A program made the translations under genes and the position numbers. Below are positions 7,963 through 17,796 of a DNA stretch of 64,000 bases, in pieces. The first letter of the stretch is position 1, and each line of letters starts with the position of its first letter. The notes under the pieces are model-generated. The model was not told the DNA's origin and searched no databases. It worked only from the letters and a program-made list of their open reading frames with translations. Source of the stretch: an uncultured Rhodospirillales bacterium (GTDB taxonomy: Bacteria > Pseudomonadota > Alphaproteobacteria > CACIAM-22H2); the NCBI GenBank assembly GCA_937926175.1, contig CALANV010000013.1, positions 62,001-126,000 of the forward strand, read 5' to 3'.

Positions 7963-8562
7963 CTAGTCGGTCAGGCACGGCGGGTAGGTGAGCGTCGTGC
8001 CGTCCGCCCGCGCGAACGGGGTCAGACGGTGCGGGCGTGGGCTTGCCGTGCCCATGATATGCGCAACGTGAACGCCGCGGACGACGAGCGCGTCGGCAAT
8101 CAGGCTGCGGTGGCAGCGCCACGGCTCGGCCTCGGCGCACATCAGCGCGACGCGCGATGACGCGGCCGCGGTGACGACCTCGGCAAGGCCGGCGGCGAAA
8201 TCCGCCGTGGCCATGTGGTCGGCGTAGCCGCGGAAGCCGGGCTCGCGCCAGCCCGTGTTCGGGGAGTCGGCACGGACCGGGCGGCGGCCGCCCAGCCGGG
8301 GAACATGGCGGTAGCCGATGCCGGCCGCGGCGAGCGTGTCCGGGAGCGCGTCCATGTTGAACTGCGGATTGCGGCGCGAGCGCGAAAAGGCGCGGACATC
8401 GACGAGCAGCTCGACGCCGTGGCGCGTCAGTAGGCCAACGAAGTCTGCGGCCGTGCGGTTGGAGTGGCCGATGGTCAGCACCGTGACGCCGGCCAGCACG
8501 CCGTCGTCACGGCCCCGGCCCCCGGGGCCGAGTGGCAGTTCGCCTTGTCTCTCGCGCGACAT
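7963..8562 (-). CDS. DUF488 family protein
   Basis: Conserved bacterial protein of unknown biochemical role. The family signature is clear: LTIGHSNR at the start of the domain, LLVDVRAFSRSR, the RHVPRLGGRR segment, GFRGYADHM, and the C-terminal LMCAEAEPWRCHRSLIA with its conserved Cys and His residues. About 199 residues from ATG 8562. Longer in-frame starts reach into the tRNA-Gly gene on the other strand and are unlikely. The start is uncertain because AGGA is only one base from this ATG; a GTG nearer the domain is possible. Divergent from tRNA-Gly, with which it shares a 100-base control region. Confidence 0.82.
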   Translation of the reverse strand: MSRERQGELPLGPGGRGRDDGVLAGVTVLTIGHSNRTAADFVGLLTRHGVELLVDVRAFSRSRRNPQFNMDALPDTLAAAGIGYRHVPRLGGRRPVRADSPNTGWREPGFRGYADHMATADFAAGLAEVVTAAASSRVALMCAEAEPWRCHRSLIADALVVRGVHVAHIMGTASPRPHRLTPFARADGTTLTYPPCLTD

Positions 8563-8620
8563 TTCCTGTCTTGGACTTGCCGACCGGTCAGGGGGAACGG
8601 GGCCGAAGCCCGGGGCCATC

Positions 8621-8649
8621 TTGCGCCGGGCCGGGCCCTTCCCTATAAA
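8621..8649 (+). promoter_or_regulatory. Promoter of tRNA-Gly
   Basis: TTGCGC (8621-8626), a 17-base spacer, and TATAAA (8644-8649). The -10 box ends 15 bases before the first base of mature tRNA-Gly. Confidence 0.65.
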
Positions 8650-8664
8650 AGACTGGCCTCCGGA

Positions 8665-8738
8665 GCGGGTGTAGCTCAATGGTAGAGCAGAAGCTTCCCA
8701 AGCTTACGACGGGGGTTCGATTCCCCTCACCCGCTCCA
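8665..8738 (+). tRNA. tRNA-Gly (anticodon CCC)
   Basis: 74 bases including an encoded CCA end. The acceptor stem GCGGGTG pairs with CACCCGC; the D-arm is GCTC-AATGGTA-GAGC; the anticodon loop TTCCCAA gives CCC; the T-loop is TTCGATT. The sequence follows bacterial tRNA-Gly(CCC) closely. The last pair of the anticodon stem is a G-A mismatch. The 3' end of this gene is where the AT-richer accessory region carrying Zorya begins. Confidence 0.96.
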
Positions 8739-9597
8739 ATTCTTCCGCTAAGCGTTTAGTGCGTCTGCCGCGCACGACCGCGTTTGTAAGAAAGATGGCA
8801 AGAAGAGGCGCCCCACTGTCGGCGGACGGCTGGAGACTGCCGCCCAAGCGCTTCGTGCGGCATTCCCGCAGTCTTGTTAGGTTCATCCAAGCCAATGCGT
8901 AGATCTGCCTGGACTTAGGCGTGCCCTAACAAGACATCTCTGGAAGCACGGCATCAAGAACCTCAAGCGGCGGATTTACTGTTGTTATTTGCAGATCGAA
9001 TCTCGGTTGCTCTGCCACTAAATCCCCGATTTCTTTAGCAGTTCTCGATCGGAGCGAGAAGGCGGGAGCATGTGCACAGACGGTCTCGCCCGCCCCCGGG
9101 TTAAAGCAGGTGTGCTGCTAATGTTCCGGAGCGATGGCACGGTCGGCGAATGCATCGTAACGCCGGAAGAGGTGCGGTACCGCATCGGGATCTGGCAAAT
9201 ATATCTTGCCTGACCCGGCGCGGAGCACCGGATAAAAAGTTCTACCCGGTTCCGCGTGTTTTCGGGGTAGTGTCGCTCTGGTGGCGGAGCCAAGTCTTTC
9301 ACCGCCGCCTCCATTCTCCTCGTGCTTGCTGTCGCTCGGTGAGCTCGGATTCCTGAGGCACCCCTTGTAGCTGTCTACCCCTCCAAATACTATGCAACCT
9401 TGAAGAGTGGCGAGCAAACTCATCCAAGCTCTTGAGGCGCGCTTTTGACTCCACTTGAGCGCAAAAACGAACTTAACGAGGCAGGGGGGAAGGCTTTGTT
9501 CGCTATAACGTCGAGCCGCATGCATCGATGTGGGACGCGCTCGTGAGAAGCCGTTCCCGAACGATTTACATGCCAACAAATTTCGGTCGACCCTAGC
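8739..9597 (+). other. Gene-poor left flank of the Zorya island
   Basis: 859 bases between tRNA-Gly and zorA. Base composition is visibly more AT-rich and uneven than in the flanking chromosome. Only short, low-quality reading frames are present and none matches a family I know; no integrase, transposase or intact inverted repeat is seen. A TATAAC at 9504-9509 could be a -10 box for the zor operon but lacks a convincing -35. I read the stretch as a decayed insertion end plus the zor control region. Confidence 0.5.
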
Positions 9598-11631
9598 ATG
9601 CCCGATTTCGTCGTTTCGCTGCCGTTTCACTCCCTCACCGGGGCTTGGCTCCACGACTGGGTAGGATTGCCGTGGCACGCACGTGTTATCAGCATCTTGC
9701 TTCTAGTGCTCACGTTTGTCTTCGGCACATTCTTTCTTCTGCGCGGTCTGTGGTTTCGGCTGACGCTTCTACGGTTGGCAAGACGGCTCAGCGCACACAA
9801 AAACTCGCTGACAGATCTGCTGGCCGATCTGTCGCAGGCTTTTTCACTCGATAAGACCCTTTCGCACCTTTGGCAGGAGTATCGGCACACACTCCACGAA
9901 CAGAAGGATATCGACCCGCGCACTGGAATGCAGCAGGTCGTGGCCATTCGCGCGACCGTTCCTGCAGAGACGTTCTTCAATGCCCAGACGCTCGTCGATA
10001 GCCGCCTTCGTGCGGAATTCTTCAAGCACCTGCCGGGCGTTTTCACGGGCCTAGGGATCATCGGCACCTTTCTGGGTTTGATCAGGGGGCTCAGCTCATT
10101 CACGGTTTCAGAGAATGCCGAGGCCGTCCGGAAAAGCCTCGCGCTACTTCTCCATGGCGTCTTCGAGGCCTTTCTGGTGTCCGTCGCAGCAATCACACTC
10201 GCGATGGGCATCACGCTCATCGAAAAGTGGTTGCTCTCCAGCCTGTACAAGGCTTCGGAAGCCCTCGCCCACCGTCTCGACAGCCTGTTTGAAGCTGGCG
10301 CCGGTGAAGAGTACCTCGCACGTTTGGTGAAAGCATCGGAAGAGTCGGCAAGTCAGACGAAGATACTCAAGGACGCTTTGGTTGCCGATCTCAAGGAAAT
10401 CCTCTCCGATCTGACTCAGCAGCAGATCAAAGCCGCGAGCATCGGCAATGAGCAGCTGGGCCAGCAGATTGTCGCCAGCCTGCAAACTGGCCTCAAAGAC
10501 CCGCTTGATCGCATCGCCAGCGCCGTCCAACAGGTTGGCCATGATCAAGGGCAAGCGGTCACAAAGTTGCTGACAGATGTACTGGCAGGGTTCAGTCAAC
10601 GCATTCAGGATCTCTTCGGTAGCCAGATCACAGGTATCAACCAGCTCCAGCAGCAGACAATCGAAGCGCTTCAAGCTGCGGTCGTGAAGCTCAACCAGGT
10701 GGCCTCAAACATCGATGAAGCTGGCCAGCGGACTACCGAAGCCATGGCGGCGAAAGTAACAGAAGCGCTCGGGGCGATGGAGACTCGCCAAAAGGTCATG
10801 AATGAACGCATGACTGAGTTCGTCGAACAGATCCGCAATCTAGTTCGAGAGTCTCAATCCGAGACTAATCAGAAGCTCCAATCCACCCTCCAACAACTTG
10901 GCGACAAGGTGACCGAGACGATTACGGCCCTCCAACAGCAGATGGATAAGGCCTCGTCGCAGCACGCCGAACGCGAATCAAAGTTAGTCGATCAGACGTC
11001 CATGGTGGTCGGCAACCTATCGGAACACGTCCAAGTTATGGTCGACAAGGTTGCAATGGCTTCGCTGGAATTCAAAGCAGCGGTGGATGCCATGCGCACG
11101 ACCACGGCAGATGTAACCACCAGAATGAATGCCGGCGCCGAGACCCTCCATGCTGCGGCGGAAGCGTTCGCGAAAGCCGGTGAAGGAGTGACCGGCGTCC
11201 TTGCCGGGGCAACAATAACGAGCGAAAAGCTTACGCAGTCGGCTGGTTCGATCGTGAATGCTGTACGGGTGCTCGAAGGGATCGTGACTGATTACCGCGC
11301 CAATCGCGAGATGCTCGATCGCATGCTGACCGAGTTGCGCGGTATGGTCGAAGTCGCCAAGAAAGAAGCGTCGCTGACATCCGATATTCTTGCACGAATC
11401 GAGGATGCCGCCGCAAAGCTGTCACAGGCGCAGATTCAGGCAGATGCTTATCTCGAGAAGATCGGCGAGGTGATCGCCTCTACACATGAAGTGTTTGCCG
11501 ACAACATGCGAAAGACCCTCGGCGAGGCTAACGGTCAGTTTTACGAGCAACTCTCTCGCGCAACAGCGCTACTCCGGCAATGCATTGAAGAACTTGAAAT
11601 CAGTCTGAGTGCTGTCGGAACGGGGAAGTAA
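9598..11631 (+). CDS. zorA: Zorya subunit ZorA (MotA/ExbB-like proton channel with long coiled-coil tail)
   Basis: Membrane motor subunit of the Zorya anti-phage system. 677 residues: membrane helices about 30-48, 145-163 and 184-205, the last two being the MotA/TolQ/ExbB channel core (GVFTGLGIIGTFLGLI and the following FLVSVAAITLAMG helix). Residues about 215-670 are a very long Gln/Ala/Glu-rich helical region with almost no proline, which fits the intracellular tail described for ZorA. In published work ZorA and ZorB form an ion-driven complex in the inner membrane that senses infection. ATG at 9598 has no strong ribosome site. First gene of four; zorB follows after 6 bases. Confidence 0.95.
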   Translation: MPDFVVSLPFHSLTGAWLHDWVGLPWHARVISILLLVLTFVFGTFFLLRGLWFRLTLLRLARRLSAHKNSLTDLLADLSQAFSLDKTLSHLWQEYRHTLHEQKDIDPRTGMQQVVAIRATVPAETFFNAQTLVDSRLRAEFFKHLPGVFTGLGIIGTFLGLIRGLSSFTVSENAEAVRKSLALLLHGVFEAFLVSVAAITLAMGITLIEKWLLSSLYKASEALAHRLDSLFEAGAGEEYLARLVKASEESASQTKILKDALVADLKEILSDLTQQQIKAASIGNEQLGQQIVASLQTGLKDPLDRIASAVQQVGHDQGQAVTKLLTDVLAGFSQRIQDLFGSQITGINQLQQQTIEALQAAVVKLNQVASNIDEAGQRTTEAMAAKVTEALGAMETRQKVMNERMTEFVEQIRNLVRESQSETNQKLQSTLQQLGDKVTETITALQQQMDKASSQHAERESKLVDQTSMVVGNLSEHVQVMVDKVAMASLEFKAAVDAMRTTTADVTTRMNAGAETLHAAAEAFAKAGEGVTGVLAGATITSEKLTQSAGSIVNAVRVLEGIVTDYRANREMLDRMLTELRGMVEVAKKEASLTSDILARIEDAAAKLSQAQIQADAYLEKIGEVIASTHEVFADNMRKTLGEANGQFYEQLSRATALLRQCIEELEISLSAVGTGK

Positions 11632-11637
11632 GCGCCG

Positions 11638-12360
11638 ATGCTCGGAAGCCCGATCGTCATAAAACGAGGCGCGAAGGATGAGGCTGAAAAGCCGTTCTGG
11701 ATATCCTTCGCCGATCTGATGACGGCACTTATGGTCCTTTTTCTTGTTGTCATGAGCGTTTCGCTCTTGGCGGTGACCCGCACTGTGAGCGAGGCCAATG
11801 GCAAAAGGGAAGAGAGAGAAAAAGAGATTGGACTTGTGCTCGAAATGCTAGCGGAGAACATAAAGAATTGCCGCCACGCGGTTGTGCGACGGGATCGATA
11901 TGTGATCGACTTCGGCACCCAAGCTACGTTTGAAACTAACAGCCACCGTCTATCGGCCGATCAAGCGAAGTATCTTCGTAGCTGCGTACCGGAAGTATTA
12001 GCAGTTGCGCGGCATGAACTCGGTAAGAAATGGATCAAGCGTATTGTCGTCGAAGGATATGCGGACCGGCGCGGAACCTACCTGCACAACCTCAACCTCA
12101 GCCTGCAACGAAGCCAACGAGTCCTATGCGTGCTGTTGGCACCTCCCGGCCCCGACGAGCGACCGTTCACACAAGAAGAACTTGAGCAGATCCGTGACCT
12201 TTTTCTGGTCGGCGGCTATTCGTTCAATTCGGCAAAGGCGTCGCTGGAGGAAAGTCGCCGGATCGAGCTTCGGCTTGAGTTCTGGGGGGTCGACGAGTCG
12301 CGTGTGTCGCCCGACGACGTTCCGCGGACTGATTTCGGATCATGCGCACTGGGAGCGTGA
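11638..12360 (+). CDS. zorB: Zorya subunit ZorB (MotB-like, OmpA C-terminal domain)
   Basis: Partner of ZorA. 240 residues: short cytoplasmic N-terminus, then PFWISFADLMTALMVLFLVVM, a single membrane helix starting with the MotB-type aspartate (Asp26) that carries ions in this stator family. A helical linker follows, then an OmpA-like peptidoglycan-binding domain with VEGYADRRG and the NLSLQRSQRV helix. ATG at 11638 with GGGGAAG upstream. Its stop overlaps the zorC start as TGATG, so translation is coupled. The FADLMTA context and neighbours separate it from flagellar MotB or TolR. Confidence 0.95.
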   Translation: MLGSPIVIKRGAKDEAEKPFWISFADLMTALMVLFLVVMSVSLLAVTRTVSEANGKREEREKEIGLVLEMLAENIKNCRHAVVRRDRYVIDFGTQATFETNSHRLSADQAKYLRSCVPEVLAVARHELGKKWIKRIVVEGYADRRGTYLHNLNLSLQRSQRVLCVLLAPPGPDERPFTQEELEQIRDLFLVGGYSFNSAKASLEESRRIELRLEFWGVDESRVSPDDVPRTDFGSCALGA

Positions 12361-14027
12361 TGCGCGAGCTTTCTGATCTTGAACGGATGCTCATCCAAAT
12401 AAGCGCCCATGCCTTCGACGGGCTCACCTTCAACCACAATCCAATCATGAACGAGATCCGGCGTCTTGAGAAACGGCTCTGCCGTGTGGGAGCCGACAAG
12501 CCGCCTTCGAATCTCGTGCGTGATGCCGTTACCCGCTTTTATCAGTCCTTGGTTCTACCAAATCTGCGAGATGCATACCTTGTCTGCTTCGGTTGTACCG
12601 ATCCGCTTGGTCAGAGACAGGAACGTTTGATCGAGGACGCTCAACGCTTTCCTATACTCCTTGATCGTGTAGATGAGTATCGCCCCAATTCTCGGGCATT
12701 CCGCCGCTGCTACAGCGGGCTGCTGTGGGGCTATTTTGGATATGATCCTGATTCAGCGGTTTCTCCTATCGGCAAGACGAACTGGCAAACACTGCGCAAC
12801 TATCTTCACGACCGCATTCGCGACATCAGGAGCGACGGTATTGAGCCGGAATGGGTTAGCGCGATCATCGCGCACAGAAATCTTCTGACCGAGGATCCAT
12901 GCAGTCGTTACGGCTTATCCTTGCTTGACGGTAATAGTCGAGAGTTCGAAGAAGTCAAGCGGCAGATCAGTATCTCGGACACGTCTTGGGTTATCACCCG
13001 CGTCCTCGTAGCGCAAATTGAGGCTGCAGTCTTAAGCGACGACGAGCAGTTCATAAAGTACATTCCACGTGTTCTCGGACTGCTCACAAAGCATCCGACT
13101 ATACTCAACACCGGCGTTTCACGGCTGCTCGAACGCTATCGCCAGTGCGCCAAAGCACCTGTTCATGATCTGTTGCGCAATTTTGCGGTCCGCCATTGGG
13201 GAAACCCGTGGCTTTCGTCGAACGACGGCCCCTGGCAGCTCGTCAGCGAAGCGACTCGGCAGATGGTGGCGGACTGGTTGAAGCTGGATCTCATCCGCCA
13301 GTTCTTCAGCCTCTTGGCGCAAGATGGTGCAAATGACAAACGTCGTCTCAATTTCTGGGAGCGCTACCACAGGCACATCGATGATATGTATTTTGCTCTC
13401 GGCAGTCACGCTCGCACCAGCCTGAACCCCGACTTTGTCGAGCTTCGCAAGAAGATGACAGGACGACTCTTAGAGCTCGCTGCGGGTGGCGCTCCGCGGA
13501 ACAACGCCTTTATCATGTGCATAGGCGACTACGTCGCCGTCGAGTTCGGGGTAAGCGGCAACGCGTGCTACATCTTTAAACGAGATCGTCTACCTTTCGA
13601 CCTCGGGCAACTCGTCGTGACCGGAGACCGGTTAGGACTCAAACACAAGAGTTGTGTTGAAAGGTTACCCCATGTCGATACGTCTGCTGGCCCCTGGGAG
13701 CGACAGTTCGAGCAGACAATCCATCAGCTCACAGGAGTATGGCCAGAGCACGAGGGTAAAGATCGTCTGGTCGGCGACAAAACGCAACGCCGCAGTTCGA
13801 GGGGACTAGAGTTGCATCCGGGACCACGCGCTGCCGAGGCTGCATACTCCCGAGCAGCGCTGGCCCGATTTTGCGCCGAACGACAGCTGACCATTCGGGA
13901 CTTTACACCAAAGAAGGGTAATCTCTGGGTAATGACTGATGACGCCGACGAGTCGGTGAATCGTCAACTTTCGGCTTGGGGTTTCCGCTACAAGCCCAAC
14001 AAAGGTTGGTGGCGTGAGAGGCCCTAA
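12360..14027 (+). CDS. zorC: Zorya subunit ZorC (EH-signature domain protein)
   Basis: Cytoplasmic effector of type I Zorya; family members bind DNA and are needed for defence together with ZorD. 555 residues, mostly helical, with no membrane segments. The long middle, including the GNPWLSSNDGPW and FWERYHRHIDDMYFALG blocks, fits the EH_signature family; the last 60 residues form a separate small domain (LARFCAERQLTIRDF to NKGWWRE). The start is the ATG at 12360 that shares one base with the zorB stop and has GGGAG in front; an in-frame ATG 18 bases earlier lies inside zorB. Assigned partly by its position between zorB and zorD. Confidence 0.9.
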   Translation: MRELSDLERMLIQISAHAFDGLTFNHNPIMNEIRRLEKRLCRVGADKPPSNLVRDAVTRFYQSLVLPNLRDAYLVCFGCTDPLGQRQERLIEDAQRFPILLDRVDEYRPNSRAFRRCYSGLLWGYFGYDPDSAVSPIGKTNWQTLRNYLHDRIRDIRSDGIEPEWVSAIIAHRNLLTEDPCSRYGLSLLDGNSREFEEVKRQISISDTSWVITRVLVAQIEAAVLSDDEQFIKYIPRVLGLLTKHPTILNTGVSRLLERYRQCAKAPVHDLLRNFAVRHWGNPWLSSNDGPWQLVSEATRQMVADWLKLDLIRQFFSLLAQDGANDKRRLNFWERYHRHIDDMYFALGSHARTSLNPDFVELRKKMTGRLLELAAGGAPRNNAFIMCIGDYVAVEFGVSGNACYIFKRDRLPFDLGQLVVTGDRLGLKHKSCVERLPHVDTSAGPWERQFEQTIHQLTGVWPEHEGKDRLVGDKTQRRSSRGLELHPGPRAAEAAYSRAALARFCAERQLTIRDFTPKKGNLWVMTDDADESVNRQLSAWGFRYKPNKGWWRERP

Positions 14028-14028
14028 C

Positions 14029-17000
14029 ATGCGCGCGTGGTTCAGGCGTGAGATTCAGACCAGCCCCAGCCAGCTGGTGCGGACTTTCACGGACGAAGGC
14101 CTGTTCATAGGCAATGACGTCTCTGGATTAGGCGAGAATGCCGCAAGCATGGCGAAGCCAGTGCTGGCCGGTGAGATCCAAGCGCTCATCCACCAATTCG
14201 AGGACGATGGATATGTTGTGTCTCAACCTGGCGGCCATCTTGTGCCCTGGGAAGCCCTTTACGAGATCCTGGAGCACCCGGGATATAGGCCGAGCGTGCC
14301 GCTTCTCTTGCTTCCACCGGTTGGGTCGTACATCCCGGCGCTCGAGAGCAGGGGGGCTTTAACTGATCGCGCGTTCTCCGTGGCGGTCGCGGGATGGCGC
14401 GACGGAGATGGTCGACCGATCGCAGTAGTCAAGCTCACGGGAGCACTATTACACGACGGCAGAGACGTTTGGCTCCTCTCGCGCCCAGTGTGGCAGCTCG
14501 TACGCAGTATCGCCACGTTCCAGATGCGGAACGAAAGTCAACGGAGTGAGAATGAGCATCGACGGGCATGGGCCGCCATCCGCAGCCTAGCTATCGCAGC
14601 AAATGCCCGTCTGGACGATTTCCTTCGGCGCACCGTCATCCTGACGCCGAGCCGTTTGCAAATCGGTCTTGAAAAGAACGAGATCGGCGGAACGAAAGTC
14701 ATCGAGGTTATACCGAGTTTCGCCGGTGCCCCGGAGGCATGGCTGCGTACGTTCGATGCGCATCACCAGGTTCCGGATCGCTACGACATCCCGACTCCCG
14801 GTGGCATCGTCCAGATCCTCGTCACGCCCGAGGTCAAGACGGTTCTTCAGCAAATCAAACGATTGCCTGGGCGCCGTGTGGCGGGTTCGCGTGCCGAGGC
14901 TTTTATTATGAATCCATTCGCGACCCTCGGAGAGGATGCCGGGCGCGTGATCGACCCAGATCAGTTCGAGCGTGCGCGCGAAGAAGCGGGGCTGCTCTTC
15001 GAACGTTTCACCGCGCATGTCCAGCGTGACGCGACTGGCTATCCTTTGGTGGTTGGCCTTCTGATCGAGCGGGCTGGCGCCCACGGCCCTACGTCGAGCG
15101 AGCTCTATTCTTTTCGCGATGACGAGGAGTTGGCGGCCTTCATCCGGCTGGTCCGAATGCGCCTAGCCGAGGGAATGCAGCTTTGCGCTTGGCACGGTTA
15201 CGACTTCGAGCTCCTAGGCGATACGCCATCGCAGCTCGACATCCTTGAGAAGGCCCTGAGCGAGCGCCGGAAGCCGCGCGTGCTCATCCATTACGCGGAC
15301 ATCTACGACTTGACACGCTATGCCGAGCGCATCGAGCAAATTGGAACGGATAAGCCATACTATTCCCCATTTATCGCGAAGAAAAACAACGACGAGGAAT
15401 GGATTCCAGATAACATCATACCTGTCATCGCCTGGACGCCGGACGAAGCGAGCGAGCCAGTTGCAGTTCCGCTCACCGATGAGCGAATAGAACAAGTCAA
15501 AGCGAAGGTCGCCGAGGCCAAAGCGGCTGGTCACGGTGAAATTAGGATCGCGGGCTTCGATAAACCATTTCCAGTCAAAGATGCCGAAGCGATTCTGAGT
15601 GCGATTGAGAACGTCCGAGATGCGGTAGAGAAGGGCACGTTCGATCCCGGTTCAAAGGCAACTGACAACACAGCTCCCGGTGTGCGGCCTACTCTGGTCA
15701 TTCGTGCAAACATCCAGAATATCGATTACGAGGAGACGCGGCGCGACATCCTGACCGCCCTGCCTGCCGAGCCCAAGCTGCCTCGCGCGCTCAATTCCGA
15801 GGTCACACTACGAGACCATCAGCGCTCGGGCGTCGCTTGGCTTCAGCACTTGTTTGCTATGTCCCCACACCATTGTCGCGGCGCTGTACTTGCCGACGAC
15901 ATGGGATTGGGCAAAACACTGCAACTTCTAACGCTTATTGCTGCAGCGTTCGAGGAGACTCCGGATTTGGATCCTGCGCTCGTCGTCGCGCCTGTCTCGC
16001 TTCTCGAGAACTGGAAGGAGGAGCTGGAACGCTTCTTTCTACCTGGCTCCTTGCCGCTTCTGACCGCTTATGGTGAAACCCTATCTCGTTTGCGGGTGCC
16101 GCGCACCAGTATCGACGAGCAACTCAGAAAAGAGGGCTTGATCAAGTTTCTCAAACCGGGATGGCGCGGCTCCGCCAAGATCGTTCTCACCACATATGAG
16201 ACGCTCCGTGATCTCGAATTCACCTTTGCGGCCGAGAAGTGGTCGATCATGGTTTGCGATGAGGCGCAGAAGATCAAGAATCCGGCCGCATTGGTCACGC
16301 GAGCTGCGAAAAAGCAGAATGTTCGATTTAAGATCGCATGCACGGGAACCCCCGTCGAGAATACTCTTACAGACCTTTGGTGCCTCTTCGACTTCGTGCA
16401 ACCAGGCCTCTTGGGCGCTCTAAACGATTTCGGCCACCGTTACCGTAAACCGATTGAGGCGGAAACCGACGAGGAGAAGGCGCGCGTCGAGGAGCTGCGC
16501 GCTAAGATTCGCCCGCAGATCCTGCGACGCACGAAAGAGGACGTCGCGAAGGATCTTCCGAAAAAGATCGTGGTCGAAAGTTGCCGCAAGCTTCCGATTT
16601 CAGCCCATCAACGCATGCTCTATAGCCAAGCAATCGAGCTCTTCAAGAGGCGTAATGATCCGAGCATGGCCGTTCCGTTCAAAAACCATTTGGGTCTGCT
16701 ACACTACTTGCGTCTGATTTGCACCGATCCACGCCGGTACGGTCTCGATGAATTCCGGCCAGAGCCACTGCGGGAGTACCGAGCCCGGGCACCAAAACTC
16801 GACTGGCTGCTGAGAACGCTCGAAGATATTCGCCGGCGGGGGGAGAAGGCGATCATCTTCTGTGAGTTCCGGACGATCCAGCGGCTGCTTCGGCACTATA
16901 TCGAAGAGGCGCTCGGCTACTCTCCGGACATCATAAACGGCGATACGGTTACGTCAGCGAGTCACGGCGCGAACCGACAGAAGCGAATCAAGGCATTTCA

Positions 17001-17796
17001 GGCGCAGCCGGGATTCGGCGCGATTATTCTTTCCCCGTTGGCAGTAGGGTTCGGCTTGAATATTCAAGCTGCGAATCACGTCATTCACTACACCCGGACG
17101 TGGAATCCGGCGAAGGAAGACCAAGCAACAGACCGGGCATATCGGATTGGCCAGAACAAAGATGTTTACGTTTATTATCCCGTTGTGCACGCAGACGATT
17201 TCACGACCTTCGACGTGAAGCTTGATCGCCTTCTCGAGTACAAGCGGGAACTCGCCCGCGACATGCTCAATGGGGCAGGCGACGTAACACCGAGAGATTT
17301 CGATTTCGACGACATGGTTCCTGAAGGCGCGGGCGAGACGTTAGAGAGACCGGTCACGCTCGACGACGTGTTGCGTATGCGCCCAGATTATTTCGAGTGC
17401 TACATCGCGGTGCTGTGGCAACGCAAGGGTTTCCGAACCGTATATCGGACACCGGAAAGCCATGACGACGGCGTCGATGTGGTTGCGATCGGACCAAGAG
17501 GCGAGCTCATACAATGCAAAAGTTCAACGGTTGACGGAACGGCGCTCGGCTGGGAGGCGATTAAAGACGTGGTCACTGGCGAGGCCGCCTATCGTCTTCG
17601 TCATCCTGGTGTGGAGTTTCGAAAAGTGTGTGTCACAAACCAGTTTTTCAACGAGACGGCCCGCCGCCATGCAGCTCTGAATGACGTCGAACTTTACGAT
17701 CAACGGAGACTTGCGGAGCTCATTGAGCGATATCCTGTAACGTTGATGGACATTGAGCGCCAACTTTTCCCCAACTGGGAGTATATAGCGGCCTGA
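14029..17796 (+). CDS. zorD: Zorya subunit ZorD (Snf2-type helicase with C-terminal Mrr-like nuclease)
   Basis: DNA-acting effector of type I Zorya. 1255 residues. About 600 N-terminal residues have no domain I can name. A Snf2/SWI2 ATPase follows: Walker A DDMGLGKT near 623, DEAQ box near 743, and TDRAYRIGQ (motif VI) near 1033. The C-terminus carries a restriction-endonuclease fold: an Asp in GVDVVAIG near 1146 and QCKSS about 15 residues later, the D...QxK pattern of Mrr-type nucleases. ATG at 14029 has GAGAGG upstream and starts one base after the zorC stop; a GTG at 14014 overlapping zorC is the alternative. Catalytic motifs look intact, so the protein is probably functional. Confidence 0.95.
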   Translation: MRAWFRREIQTSPSQLVRTFTDEGLFIGNDVSGLGENAASMAKPVLAGEIQALIHQFEDDGYVVSQPGGHLVPWEALYEILEHPGYRPSVPLLLLPPVGSYIPALESRGALTDRAFSVAVAGWRDGDGRPIAVVKLTGALLHDGRDVWLLSRPVWQLVRSIATFQMRNESQRSENEHRRAWAAIRSLAIAANARLDDFLRRTVILTPSRLQIGLEKNEIGGTKVIEVIPSFAGAPEAWLRTFDAHHQVPDRYDIPTPGGIVQILVTPEVKTVLQQIKRLPGRRVAGSRAEAFIMNPFATLGEDAGRVIDPDQFERAREEAGLLFERFTAHVQRDATGYPLVVGLLIERAGAHGPTSSELYSFRDDEELAAFIRLVRMRLAEGMQLCAWHGYDFELLGDTPSQLDILEKALSERRKPRVLIHYADIYDLTRYAERIEQIGTDKPYYSPFIAKKNNDEEWIPDNIIPVIAWTPDEASEPVAVPLTDERIEQVKAKVAEAKAAGHGEIRIAGFDKPFPVKDAEAILSAIENVRDAVEKGTFDPGSKATDNTAPGVRPTLVIRANIQNIDYEETRRDILTALPAEPKLPRALNSEVTLRDHQRSGVAWLQHLFAMSPHHCRGAVLADDMGLGKTLQLLTLIAAAFEETPDLDPALVVAPVSLLENWKEELERFFLPGSLPLLTAYGETLSRLRVPRTSIDEQLRKEGLIKFLKPGWRGSAKIVLTTYETLRDLEFTFAAEKWSIMVCDEAQKIKNPAALVTRAAKKQNVRFKIACTGTPVENTLTDLWCLFDFVQPGLLGALNDFGHRYRKPIEAETDEEKARVEELRAKIRPQILRRTKEDVAKDLPKKIVVESCRKLPISAHQRMLYSQAIELFKRRNDPSMAVPFKNHLGLLHYLRLICTDPRRYGLDEFRPEPLREYRARAPKLDWLLRTLEDIRRRGEKAIIFCEFRTIQRLLRHYIEEALGYSPDIINGDTVTSASHGANRQKRIKAFQAQPGFGAIILSPLAVGFGLNIQAANHVIHYTRTWNPAKEDQATDRAYRIGQNKDVYVYYPVVHADDFTTFDVKLDRLLEYKRELARDMLNGAGDVTPRDFDFDDMVPEGAGETLERPVTLDDVLRMRPDYFECYIAVLWQRKGFRTVYRTPESHDDGVDVVAIGPRGELIQCKSSTVDGTALGWEAIKDVVTGEAAYRLRHPGVEFRKVCVTNQFFNETARRHAALNDVELYDQRRLAELIERYPVTLMDIERQLFPNWEYIAA

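Noticed and set aside
8704..8895. 63-codon frame running into tRNA-Gly
   Set aside because: Its end (RVRGIEPPS) is the typical false translation of a tRNA antisense strand.
9118..9678. 186-codon minus-strand frame in front of zorA
   Set aside because: Overlaps the zorA start, lacks any known motif, and has no ribosome site.
9598..12360. Flagellar MotA/MotB or TolQ/TolR genes
   Set aside because: The 450-residue helical tail, the zorC and zorD neighbours and the lack of motility genes fit Zorya instead.
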